DNA from: Pelagibacteraceae bacterium AG-422-N09
Lineage (GTDB): Bacteria > Pseudomonadota > Alphaproteobacteria > Pelagibacterales > AG-422-B15
Length of the DNA: 64,000 nucleotides
Direction of reading: 5' to 3'
NCBI GenBank assembly: GCA_003213515.1
Contig: QCMV01000004.1
Location: 1-64,000, forward strand
Shown here piece after piece: positions 27,978 through 36,438 of this stretch. The notes beneath the pieces were generated by a model that searched no databases, was not told the DNA's origin, and was given only the letters and a program-made list of their open reading frames with translations. The first letter of the stretch is position 1, and each line of letters starts with the position of its first letter. A program made the position numbers and the translations under genes.

Positions 27978-29000
27978 TTAAAGTGTTTTTCTTATTTGAC
28001 TTACGTCATAATCAACCATCAGCTTCACTAATTTTTTTAAGCTGGTATTTGGTTTCCATTTGAGTTTACGTTTTGCTTTTCCGGGGTTTCCAATTAATAA
28101 GTCAACTTCAGCTGGTCTGAAAAATTCTTTATCAATCTTTATAATCGTTTTACCATTTTTTGGGTTAATTACTCTTTCTTTCATACCCTGACCTACCCAC
28201 TTATATTCAAAGTTTAAATATTTTAATGTCAAATTTATAAATTCTCTTACGCTGTGTGTTTTTCCGGTCGCAATTACATAGTCATCTGGGTTTTTTTGTT
28301 GAAGCATTAACCACATTGCGTAAACATAATCCCCTGCATATCCCCAATCTCTTTTTGCGTTAATATTGCCGACTTTAAGAACTTCTTTGGAACCATGCTT
28401 TATTCTTGTTAATGTTGAAGTAATTTTTTTAGTCACAAATTCACCCCCTCTTAAAGGTGATTCATGATTGAACAAAATACCAGAGGATGCATGAATATTA
28501 TAAGACTCTCTATAGTTTACTGTTATCCAATGCGAAAACACTTTTGACACTCCATATGGACTTCTTGGATAAAATGGTGTTTTTTCAGTTTGTGGTATCT
28601 GCTGTACTTTTCCAAACATTTCAGATGTAGAAGCTTGGTAAAATTTTATTTTATTATTTATAGAGTTAATTGAATCTAGTATTCGTAATGTACCTAATGA
28701 ATTAATATCAGTAGTAACTATTGGCACTTGGAATGATGTTGGAACAAAGCTTTGAGCTGCTAAATGATATATCTCGTGTGGCTTTGTTTCTTTAATAACA
28801 TTTTGTATATTGCTCAGTTCCAATAAATCAAAATCATAAAACTTAATTTTGTCATAAATATTTAGGTATTTTAAGTTAATAAACTTCTCAGAAGTGCTTC
28901 TGCGTACTGTTCCATAAACTTTGTATCCCTTTTCAATAAGTAATTTTGCTAAATATGCACCGTCTTGACCAGTTATTCCTGTAATTAAGGCTCTTTTCAT
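27978..29000 (-). CDS. gmd: GDP-mannose 4,6-dehydratase
   Basis: Short-chain-type enzyme that makes GDP-4-keto-6-deoxymannose from GDP-mannose. NAD(P)-binding GITGQDGAYLAKLL, catalytic Ser/Thr-Glu in YQASTSEMFG, Tyr-x3-Lys in YPRSPYGVSKV and the substrate motif SGILFNHESPLRGGEFVT are all clear. The frame opens at 29033; the ATG at 29000, preceded by CAGGT, starts exactly at the Rossmann strand and avoids overlap with the aminotransferase-fold gene upstream. Product is likely used by that neighbour. Confidence 0.95.
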   Translation of the reverse strand: MKRALITGITGQDGAYLAKLLIEKGYKVYGTVRRSTSEKFINLKYLNIYDKIKFYDFDLLELSNIQNVIKETKPHEIYHLAAQSFVPTSFQVPIVTTDINSLGTLRILDSINSINNKIKFYQASTSEMFGKVQQIPQTEKTPFYPRSPYGVSKVFSHWITVNYRESYNIHASSGILFNHESPLRGGEFVTKKITSTLTRIKHGSKEVLKVGNINAKRDWGYAGDYVYAMWLMLQQKNPDDYVIATGKTHSVREFINLTLKYLNFEYKWVGQGMKERVINPKNGKTIIKIDKEFFRPAEVDLLIGNPGKAKRKLKWKPNTSLKKLVKLMVDYDVSQIRKTL

Positions 29001-29016
29001 TTTTGTTACCTGCCTC

Positions 29017-30201
29017 TTAAATATTCTTTTCAAAATCTTTGATTAATTTATGCAAATAATTAATTTCATTTGTCAGGTCCCTAAAATCATTTCCAACAAA
29101 AAAACCGTTTTTATCTATTTCATCTGAAACTAATAAATCTCCACAGATATGATAATCTAAAAACTTTATAACTGGATTTTTTGTAAAGTTTCCAGCAACT
29201 ATTGGCCTACATTCGATTTGATTTTCAATTAAAATATTTACTAAATCATCTCTGAAACTAGCTAATTTGTTTGTCAATAAAAGAGAAAATCCAAACCATG
29301 AAGAAGTCTCCGTTTCTTGTTGAATTATGATATTGGGCTCATTTTCAAATAATGACTTAAAAATGGATGCATTTTTTCTTCTATTTTGAATAAACATCGG
29401 TAACTTATTTAATTGGACAGAACCAATAGCCCCACTCATTTCTAGTGGCCTAATGCCATAGCCGGGGGTGACAAAGTTAAATGAATCATAAAAAGAGTTA
29501 CCAGTTTTCTTTTCAATACTATTATCATCGGGTAAGTCCCTAATCCATCCGTGTGCTCTAAGAGATACACAGAGTTCATATAGATTTTTATCATCAGTAA
29601 GAATCATTCCGCCTTCCATCGTTTGCATGTGATGAGAAAAAAAGAAACTAAATGAACCCAATAAACCACAAGTTCCAGTGAAGTTATCATAGTATTTTGC
29701 TCCCAAACTTTCACAATTATCTTCTATAAGTATGATATTATTTTTTTTGCAAATTTTGTTTATTTCCTCTAAATCACAGGGATTTCCCAACAAATTTACA
29801 GCAAATATTATTTTTGTTTTTGGACTAATGGCTTTTTTTATTTCTTTTGGATCAATATTTAAGGTATTTCGGTCTACATCAACAAATACAAGTTTAAGAC
29901 CGTACTGATTTACTGGATAATATGTTGTACTCCAGCTTACTGCTGGCACGATAACCTCATCACCTTCTTTAAGATCATATTTTTTTGAATAAAACAAAGA
30001 GGCAATCATAAGTAAATTGGCTGATGAACCGGAATTCACCATAATTGCATATTCAGAATTAAAATAAGAAGCAAATTCTTTTTCAAATTTTTTAACTTTT
30101 GGTCCCATCGTATAACGATTGGATTTGATTACTTCATTTATTGCGGATATTTCTTCATTTCCCCACGAGTCACTAGCTAAATTATATTTAATATTTTTCA
30201 T
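29017..30201 (-). CDS. ColD-like GDP-4-keto-6-deoxymannose 3-dehydratase (DegT/DnrJ fold)
   Basis: PLP enzyme of the DegT/DnrJ/EryC1 sugar aminotransferase family. The residue that forms the internal aldimine (Lys in aminotransferases) is His: FSHHMQTMEGG, with His195 (numbered from the upstream ATG at 30216) aligned to the Lys. A His here defines the dehydratases ColD and E1, which remove the 3-hydroxyl. E. coli ColD is about 388 residues and uses GDP-4-keto-6-deoxymannose, the product of the adjacent gmd; this protein has 394. The expected product is a GDP-3,6-dideoxyhexose. No ColC-like epimerase/reductase is in the window. Confidence 0.78.
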   Translation of the reverse strand: MKNIKYNLASDSWGNEEISAINEVIKSNRYTMGPKVKKFEKEFASYFNSEYAIMVNSGSSANLLMIASLFYSKKYDLKEGDEVIVPAVSWSTTYYPVNQYGLKLVFVDVDRNTLNIDPKEIKKAISPKTKIIFAVNLLGNPCDLEEINKICKKNNIILIEDNCESLGAKYYDNFTGTCGLLGSFSFFFSHHMQTMEGGMILTDDKNLYELCVSLRAHGWIRDLPDDNSIEKKTGNSFYDSFNFVTPGYGIRPLEMSGAIGSVQLNKLPMFIQNRRKNASIFKSLFENEPNIIIQQETETSSWFGFSLLLTNKLASFRDDLVNILIENQIECRPIVAGNFTKNPVIKFLDYHICGDLLVSDEIDKNGFFVGNDFRDLTNEINYLHKLIKDFEKNI

Positions 30202-30574
30202 ACGATTTAACTTCACTTATAATAGAATTAGTTTTTAAATTTATTTCATTTTTCAAAATTGCCCTTTTATCATTCGTATAATAAACTTTACGCGCATAAT
30301 TAATAAAATCTTTTTTAAATTGCTTATTCTTTTCAAATTTTCTTAATTTATCCTCTACATTCCAAAGTTTCAAATTTACGTTTTTCAACTTTTTTACTAA
30401 TGAACTCAAACTTCTAGTATTTATTTTTTTTGATTTAACTACTTTCTTTAACAAATTAAGTTCTTTATTAATGAATATTAATTTATTTTCATCTTTTATC
30501 TTTGATTTTTTGATTTCAAGGATAGTTATTTTGTCAAAAAGCTCACCAATTGATGCTGGGATATTAATTTTCAT
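30188..30574 (-). CDS. DUF6165 family protein
   Basis: A 128-residue, lysine-rich, largely helical protein. The start INIPASIGELFDKITILEIK with a following coiled-coil-like stretch is the signature of DUF6165, usually found beside glycosyltransferases and sugar genes. Function unknown. It begins 3 bases after tatD and overlaps the ColD-like gene by 14 bases, so it couples the housekeeping operon to the sugar operon. Confidence 0.75.
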   Translation of the reverse strand: MKINIPASIGELFDKITILEIKKSKIKDENKLIFINKELNLLKKVVKSKKINTRSLSSLVKKLKNVNLKLWNVEDKLRKFEKNKQFKKDFINYARKVYYTNDKRAILKNEINLKTNSIISEVKSYEKY

Positions 30575-30577
30575 ATC

Positions 30578-31351
30578 TTACGATGCTCTTTTAAATAAAT
30601 TAAAAAAATTGTTACTAGTGATCGCTGAAAATTCACTATAATCAAGATTAAACATTTTTGATACATATTCAACAGTATGAGTAATATATGCTGGCTCATT
30701 TGCTCTACCTCTAACAGGAACAGGTGCAAGAAAAGGTGCGTCTGTTTCGACTAGTATTTTGTTTATAGGTATCATTTTAATTGTTTCTCTAAGTTCAGTG
30801 GAATTCTTAAATGTAACAATACCGCTTATTGAAAATAAAAAATTATATGGCAATAGCTTTTGCATAAATTCTGTGGATCCTGTAAAGCAATGTATGACCC
30901 CAGAAAAATCCTTTTTTTTAATATATTTTTCAATTATCTCGATCATTTCACTTTCAGCACTTCTCATATGAATAACAAGAGGCAAATTCAATTCTTGAGC
31001 TATTTCAATATGCATAATAAAGCTTTTTCTTTGATTTTCTCTGTTGGAATTCTCATAATAATAATCCAACCCCGTTTCTCCTATGCCAATTACTTTTTTA
31101 TTTGATGATAGCTTTGTTATTTTATTTCTTACTTCACCAGTCATATTGTCGGACTCATGAGGATGAATGCCAAGTGTAGAATAAATATTTTTATTGGTAT
31201 CTGATATTTTTAAAATAGGGATAAATTCACTTTCACATGTTGAAATATTTAAAAATCTTTCAACTCCATTCTCTTGAGCGTGTGTGATTATTTCATCTAA
31301 TGATTTTTCATTATTTTTATGTAACAGATGGCAATGACTATCAATTACCAT
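30578..31351 (-). CDS. tatD: TatD family metal-dependent deoxyribonuclease
   Basis: TIM-barrel hydrolase with the metal ligands VIDSHCHLLH at the N-terminus, GIGETGLDYYYE near residue 90, PLVIHMRSAE near 128, GVIHCFTGS near 155 and ETDAPFLAPVPVRG near 203. Length 257 is normal. The metG-tatD junction overlaps by one base (TAATG). Conserved order with metG and holB in Alphaproteobacteria. Confidence 0.95.
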   Translation of the reverse strand: MVIDSHCHLLHKNNEKSLDEIITHAQENGVERFLNISTCESEFIPILKISDTNKNIYSTLGIHPHESDNMTGEVRNKITKLSSNKKVIGIGETGLDYYYENSNRENQRKSFIMHIEIAQELNLPLVIHMRSAESEMIEIIEKYIKKKDFSGVIHCFTGSTEFMQKLLPYNFLFSISGIVTFKNSTELRETIKMIPINKILVETDAPFLAPVPVRGRANEPAYITHTVEYVSKMFNLDYSEFSAITSNNFFNLFKRAS

Positions 31352-32877
31352 TATTGAATCCTTGAAAATAAATGTTTTACTTGATTTAGTCTATTTCCAG
31401 TTATTGAAATAGATTTTTCCATTTCGAAGTTTATATTTTCTAATTTTATATCAAGCATATTGAAAATTTTTAATGAAGTGTCTGGCATGATTGGATTAAT
31501 TAAAAAAGCTATTTTTTTTATACTATCACTAGTTAAACCGAGAATATCAGCAAATAATTTTGGATCACTATCAGATAATTCCCAAGGTTTACTATCATTA
31601 AAGAATTTATTTACTTCATTTATATATAACCATACTAGCTTAATGTAATCATGTAATTTATAGTTTTCTACAAGGGTCAAGGATCGCTCTACTGTTTCGT
31701 CATACATTTTAAATAATTTACCTCCAGCTTCATTTGTATTATTTACTTGTGGTATTATTGAATTTAGTTTTTTTTCAATCATGGTTAAAGATCTTTGACA
31801 TAAATTTCCTAAGTCATTTACTAAATCACTATTAATTCTATTTATTAAAGCATTTTTTGAGAAATCTCCATCATTGCCAAATGGAACCTCTCTTAGTAAG
31901 AAGTATCTAAACTGATCAAGTCCATAATTGTTAATAATCTCAATTGGATCAATTACATTACCTAATGATTTAGAAATTTTGTTACCTTCGTTCGTCCACC
32001 ATCCGTGTGCAAATATTTTTTTTGGAAGATCCAAATCTGCTGCTAATAAAAATGCTGGCCAGTAAACAGCATGATGACGTAAAATATCTTTACCGACTAT
32101 ATGTACTACATTTTTCCAATATTCCTTTAATTCGTTTTCTTTATCATTTAGATAGCTAACCCCATTGGCATAACAAGTTAATGCATCTAACCATACATAC
32201 ATTATGTGAGCATCATCAGTTGGTGTTTTGATTCCCCATTCAAAAGATGTTCTTGATACAGATAGATCATTTAAACCAGACTCGACAAATTTAATAACTT
32301 CATTTCTTTTTGAGGTCGGGCTAATGAAATTTGGATTATTTTTATATAAGTCTAATAATTTATCGGACCATGCTGAGAGCTTGAAGAAATAAGATTTTTC
32401 TGTAATCCATTCGACAGGGCCGCCAGTTGTAGTTTTAAATGAACCATCATTCTGTTTTACTAAATCTTTTTCATTATAAAATGTTTCGTCATTTATTGAG
32501 TACCATCCAGTATATTCGCCTAAATAAATCTGATCTCTTTCATAAAGTCGTTTCCATAAATATGAGGCGCCATCAATATGTCTTTCTTCAGTAGTCCTTA
32601 TAAAATCATCATTTGATAAATTTAATGAGACAGTAAGATCTCTAAAGATTTGTGAGTTTTGATCACAAAGTTCTATAGGTTTTATTTTTTTTGCATCAGC
32701 TGCTTTTTGTATTTTCAATCCATGTTCGTCTGTACCAGTTTGAAATCTAACATCATACCCTCTAAGACTCATAAATCTTGCAATAAAATCTGTAGCAACT
32801 GAAGTATATGCATGGCCTATATGAGGCTTGTCATTTACATAATAAATTGGTGTGGTTATATAGTATTTGTTAGACAT
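31351..32877 (-). CDS. metG: Methionyl-tRNA synthetase
   Basis: Class I synthetase with the HIGH box in KPHIGHAYTSV near residue 18 and the KMSKS box as NKISKSLGN near 296. Length 508 lacks the C-terminal tRNA-binding/dimerisation domain, as is usual in Alphaproteobacteria. No knuckle-type zinc cysteines are obvious in the connective region, suggesting the single-knuckle or zinc-free form. Overlaps holB by 8 bases. Confidence 0.96.
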   Translation of the reverse strand: MSNKYYITTPIYYVNDKPHIGHAYTSVATDFIARFMSLRGYDVRFQTGTDEHGLKIQKAADAKKIKPIELCDQNSQIFRDLTVSLNLSNDDFIRTTEERHIDGASYLWKRLYERDQIYLGEYTGWYSINDETFYNEKDLVKQNDGSFKTTTGGPVEWITEKSYFFKLSAWSDKLLDLYKNNPNFISPTSKRNEVIKFVESGLNDLSVSRTSFEWGIKTPTDDAHIMYVWLDALTCYANGVSYLNDKENELKEYWKNVVHIVGKDILRHHAVYWPAFLLAADLDLPKKIFAHGWWTNEGNKISKSLGNVIDPIEIINNYGLDQFRYFLLREVPFGNDGDFSKNALINRINSDLVNDLGNLCQRSLTMIEKKLNSIIPQVNNTNEAGGKLFKMYDETVERSLTLVENYKLHDYIKLVWLYINEVNKFFNDSKPWELSDSDPKLFADILGLTSDSIKKIAFLINPIMPDTSLKIFNMLDIKLENINFEMEKSISITGNRLNQVKHLFSRIQ

Positions 32878-33814
32878 TTTTCATTTTATAAAAAAGAGAA
32901 ATTATAAGAGTGGTATAATCTAGATTTAATCTTTTAAAATAATTTCGATAAGTTTTAACAATTTCTAATATTTTAAGCAAATTAAGAGCATCTTTTTCTT
33001 TTCCTTCTCTGGCCATAGACTTTACTTCGTAAGACGTTAAAAGGTAGATATAATCAAAAAATATAGAAATATCGTCATCTTTACTAAATTTTTTTGAAAT
33101 AAAATTAGAATAATGTGTTGCTGTATTTGATTTGATTAACTTACGATCATTTAATAATTCTTTATAATGATTCTGAATTTCATATAGTTCATGATTTATA
33201 AAATTTTTTGAAAGACTCAAAGATCCGTTAGTTAGATTGAAGAGGTCTCTATTAATAGAAATATCACTTTTTAAATTTTTAAAAAAAATATCTTCGTTTA
33301 ATTTAGAAAAGTTTAAGAAATAGGATCTTGATTTGATAGTTTGTAAAACTTTAGCTTTATTGTGATTTATGATTATGAAATGAGAATTTTTATTTGGCTC
33401 TTCTATTAATTTAAGTAAGGAATTACTGGCTTCTATTGAAAGATCGTCTATTGTTTTAATTATACACACTCTCTTTTGACCAATATCATCTTTTGTTTGA
33501 AAAAACGTATGAACATTTGATATATCATCTCTATAGATTTGATTTTTAAATCTCTTTTTATCTTCTAAATATATTTTCGTAATCATATATATAAACGGTG
33601 AATTTATATGATTTTCATTTGAGCAAATATAAAGAAAATCTTCAAATGTATGATCAATATTATTTTTAACAATTAATTCTGAAAACGATATTGCTATATC
33701 TGATAAAAGTTCGATTTCCCCTCCTGATAAAATAATAGATTGAGGTAAATTATTTTTGTATAGACTGAAAAGCTTTTCCTTTTGGTTGAAATAAACTTGA
33801 TCTAAACTGCTCAT
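32870..33814 (-). CDS. holB: DNA polymerase III delta-prime subunit, degenerate ATP site
   Basis: Clamp-loader subunit. The segment VCIIKTIDDLSIEASNSLLK, followed by LIEEPNKNSHFII and IKSRSYFLNF, is the conserved core of HolB. The Walker A region (SIILSGGEIELLSD) has lost the GKT motif and the four zinc cysteines are missing. E. coli delta-prime also lacks ATPase activity, so this is compatible with function. Position between tmk and metG supports the call. Confidence 0.85.
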   Translation of the reverse strand: MSSLDQVYFNQKEKLFSLYKNNLPQSIILSGGEIELLSDIAISFSELIVKNNIDHTFEDFLYICSNENHINSPFIYMITKIYLEDKKRFKNQIYRDDISNVHTFFQTKDDIGQKRVCIIKTIDDLSIEASNSLLKLIEEPNKNSHFIIINHNKAKVLQTIKSRSYFLNFSKLNEDIFFKNLKSDISINRDLFNLTNGSLSLSKNFINHELYEIQNHYKELLNDRKLIKSNTATHYSNFISKKFSKDDDISIFFDYIYLLTSYEVKSMAREGKEKDALNLLKILEIVKTYRNYFKRLNLDYTTLIISLFYKMKNV

Positions 33815-34437
33815 ATTCTTTTACTTTTCCCCAATATTTTCCATATATTTTCTGAAACTTTATTTTTATCCTGTCCAGCATCAATAATTTTAATTCTACT
33901 TTTGTTTATTTTGGCAATTTTCAAAAAAGAGGATCTTACTTTTCTATGAAAACTTATATGCATATTCTCATACCTTAAATCATTATTACCTTTTCTTTTT
34001 GACCTAGTTAGACCTGTCTTAGGGTCAATATCAAGGAGAAATGTTACACTTGGCACTAGGTTGTTAATTAATATTTTATTTAGTGAATTTATCAATTTAA
34101 GGTCAACTTTTTTACCGTATCCCTGGTATGCCATGGTTGAGTCAATGTATCTATCGCATAATACCCAGTATCCCTTTTTTAGATTAGGCATAATGACCTT
34201 ATCTATGTGATCTTTACGCGCAGCAAAAAGAAGCATTGTCTCAACTGTACCAGACCATTTCTGATTCTTATCCTTTACAATTAAATTTCTAATTTTTTCA
34301 GCGTCTTTAGTCCCACCCGGCTCTCTAGTAATTATAACCTTTCTTTTTTTTGATAATTTTTTAGCAAGGAGTTTTATTTGAGTTGATTTACCAGACCCTT
34401 CTCCGCCCTCAAAAGATATGAAACGTGAATTAATCAC
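33811..34437 (-). CDS. tmk: Thymidylate kinase
   Basis: Phosphorylates dTMP to dTDP. P-loop FEGGEGSGKSTQIKLL near residue 9, REPGGTKDAEKIRN, and the DRYIDSTMAYQGYG loop are clear. Length 208 is normal. ATGA overlap with holB; starts 4 bases after the dacC gene's stop. Confidence 0.96.
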   Translation of the reverse strand: MINSRFISFEGGEGSGKSTQIKLLAKKLSKKRKVIITREPGGTKDAEKIRNLIVKDKNQKWSGTVETMLLFAARKDHIDKVIMPNLKKGYWVLCDRYIDSTMAYQGYGKKVDLKLINSLNKILINNLVPSVTFLLDIDPKTGLTRSKRKGNNDLRYENMHISFHRKVRSSFLKIAKINKSRIKIIDAGQDKNKVSENIWKILGKSKRI

Positions 34438-34440
34438 CTA

Positions 34441-35577
34441 TCAGACAAATAAATTAACGATAGATTGATAAATGTAACTAAAAAATCTAGAAAAAATATT
34501 TGTCCTTTTTAGTTCATTTGTAGAATAAATATCAAAATACTCAGATGTCTCATTGGGTATGTTTACTTTTAATTGTCCAATTTTTGTACCAGCAGCAACT
34601 GGGAAGCTTATTTGACTGTCCAGCTCAATACTAAAATCCAAACTCTTATTTTTCATTTTAGGGACTGTTAAAATTATATCTGACGAAGCACTAACAGATG
34701 ACGAGGACTCATTTGAACCAGGAATTTTTATTTGATCAATTTCTTGAGATTTTTTAAATAGTTCAATATTTTCATATTCTCTAAATGCCCAAGTAATAAG
34801 CCTTGACGAGCCTTGGGACCTTTTTTGCTGTGAGCTAAAACCATTTGTAACTGATATTACTCTGCGATTTCCATCAACAGCAGATGCAGCAAGTCCATAT
34901 CCTGAAATTGATAGATGACCTGTTTTAAGTCCATCAACACCCATTTTTTTATACAATAATGGATTTCTATTTTTTTGCTTTATTCCAGACCATTCAAATT
35001 CAGTTTCAGCAAACAAATGATAATATTCTGGAAACTCATTGATTAAGTATTGAGATAAAATTGCAATATCATATACAGTTGAATAATTATCATCGCTATG
35101 CATACCTGTTGAGTTAGTAAAATTTGTATTTAACATACCAATTTCTTTAGCTTTGGATGTCATAATGATAGCAAAAGCTTCTTCGGATCCTGCAATATTT
35201 TCAGCAATAACTATGCAAGCATCATTTCCAGATTGAACAATAATTCCCCTTAATAAGTCTTCAACTCTTATTTCTTTATCTACTTCTACAAACATGGATG
35301 AGCCTTCTCGTTCTCTCCAAGCTTTTTCTGAAACCAGAAATTTATCATCTAAAGATAGGGTTCCGTTAGATAATTTTTCAAATACTATTAATGTTGTCAT
35401 GATTTTTGTCATTGAGGCAGGATATGTTTTTTTATTCATTTCTTTTTCAAAGAGAACTTTACCTGTAGTTGCGTCAATAATTACTGCTGTTTCAGCTTCA
35501 GTATCTATAAATGACGCCTGTACAAAGGGAATTGGAATTAATATTAAGTAAAAAATTACTAGTCTAAGTAAATGCAT
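34441..35577 (-). CDS. D-alanyl-D-alanine carboxypeptidase (PBP5/6 family)
   Basis: Trims pentapeptides in peptidoglycan. Signal peptide at the N-terminus, catalytic Ser55-x-x-Lys58 in SMTKIM, SGN triad in VQSGNDAC, and KTG in GLKTGHLSISG. The C-terminal ~100 residues are the PBP5 beta-rich domain ending in an amphipathic segment (FSRFFSYIYQSIVNLFV) that likely holds the protein on the membrane. 378 residues. Part of mltB-rlpA-dac-tmk-holB-metG-tatD. Confidence 0.94.
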   Translation of the reverse strand: MHLLRLVIFYLILIPIPFVQASFIDTEAETAVIIDATTGKVLFEKEMNKKTYPASMTKIMTTLIVFEKLSNGTLSLDDKFLVSEKAWREREGSSMFVEVDKEIRVEDLLRGIIVQSGNDACIVIAENIAGSEEAFAIIMTSKAKEIGMLNTNFTNSTGMHSDDNYSTVYDIAILSQYLINEFPEYYHLFAETEFEWSGIKQKNRNPLLYKKMGVDGLKTGHLSISGYGLAASAVDGNRRVISVTNGFSSQQKRSQGSSRLITWAFREYENIELFKKSQEIDQIKIPGSNESSSSVSASSDIILTVPKMKNKSLDFSIELDSQISFPVAAGTKIGQLKVNIPNETSEYFDIYSTNELKRTNIFSRFFSYIYQSIVNLFV

Positions 35578-35586
35578 ATTATCTTT

Positions 35587-36438
35587 TTATATTAAAAATA
35601 TTGATAAATCTTCATATTTTTTAAATGTGTCATCTTTGAGATCATTGATTAACTTATTCACGTCTTCATATGGACCAATAAGTACTCTAAATATTTGAGC
35701 ACCCTCATTAGTTGTCATGTTATAGACTTTAGCTTTGAAATTCGATAATCCATCTAAAACAATTTTTGCATTTTCTAAAAATGAAAATGTTGCGATATTT
35801 AGATATATTTCATTATATTGTCGTTTCTCTATAGTCTGAATATCAGACACATTAGTAACTATTTCTGAATTAGGTATTCCGGCATCTATCACAACAACAT
35901 CTGAGATGGGCGCTTCTACCACCCTCTTCTCCTCTTCAAAGGTTTGTGTTTCAGAAAGAATAAAGCTTTCATTTGTATTAATCAGTTCTATTTTCACTAA
36001 CCCACCTCCACTATTCAAATTTAATTCTTTAAATACTCCTGTTGATAAATTTATTATATGCGTAGATGAATAAGCTCCCCTGTTATTGACTCTTACTTTT
36101 GTTTTTCTGCCGTTTTCTAAGTTTGTAACTTCAAGGATAGATGGCAAAGGAAGTGATCTATGAGATCCAGAAAGTGCTTCATTATGAAAAAATTCCTTAT
36201 TTGTTGTCAAGTCGCCATTATTTAATTCAATCTCAATTTCAGCAATTCCTACTTCTATATACGATTTATAATCTCTCGGATAAAACCACTTACCATCAAC
36301 CTGATAAGGATCCTCGATATATTTCTCTATTATTGAAATATTTTTATTTTTATTACTATCTTCAATTACTAATGGAACGATATTAACAGCAGCACATTGT
36401 GACAATAAAAGAATTAATAATAAATAAATGTATTTCAT
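35587..36438 (-). CDS. rlpA: RlpA-like septal protein with altered active site
   Basis: Predicted outer-membrane lipoprotein: lipobox LLSQCAAV with Cys15. A double-psi beta-barrel domain lies at about residues 60-150 (SGSHRSLPLPS, LEVTNLENGRKTKV) and a SPOR-like domain at the C-terminus (EIYLNIATFSF, FRVLIGPYED). In Pseudomonas RlpA the lytic transglycosylase residues are a His and an Asp 26 positions later; here His93 is kept but the Asp is Asn119 (VRVNNRG, codon AAC). The usual ASWYG motif is also missing (VGIAEIEI). It may bind rather than cleave peptidoglycan. Confidence 0.85.
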   Translation of the reverse strand: MKYIYLLLILLLSQCAAVNIVPLVIEDSNKNKNISIIEKYIEDPYQVDGKWFYPRDYKSYIEVGIAEIEIELNNGDLTTNKEFFHNEALSGSHRSLPLPSILEVTNLENGRKTKVRVNNRGAYSSTHIINLSTGVFKELNLNSGGGLVKIELINTNESFILSETQTFEEEKRVVEAPISDVVVIDAGIPNSEIVTNVSDIQTIEKRQYNEIYLNIATFSFLENAKIVLDGLSNFKAKVYNMTTNEGAQIFRVLIGPYEDVNKLINDLKDDTFKKYEDLSIFLI

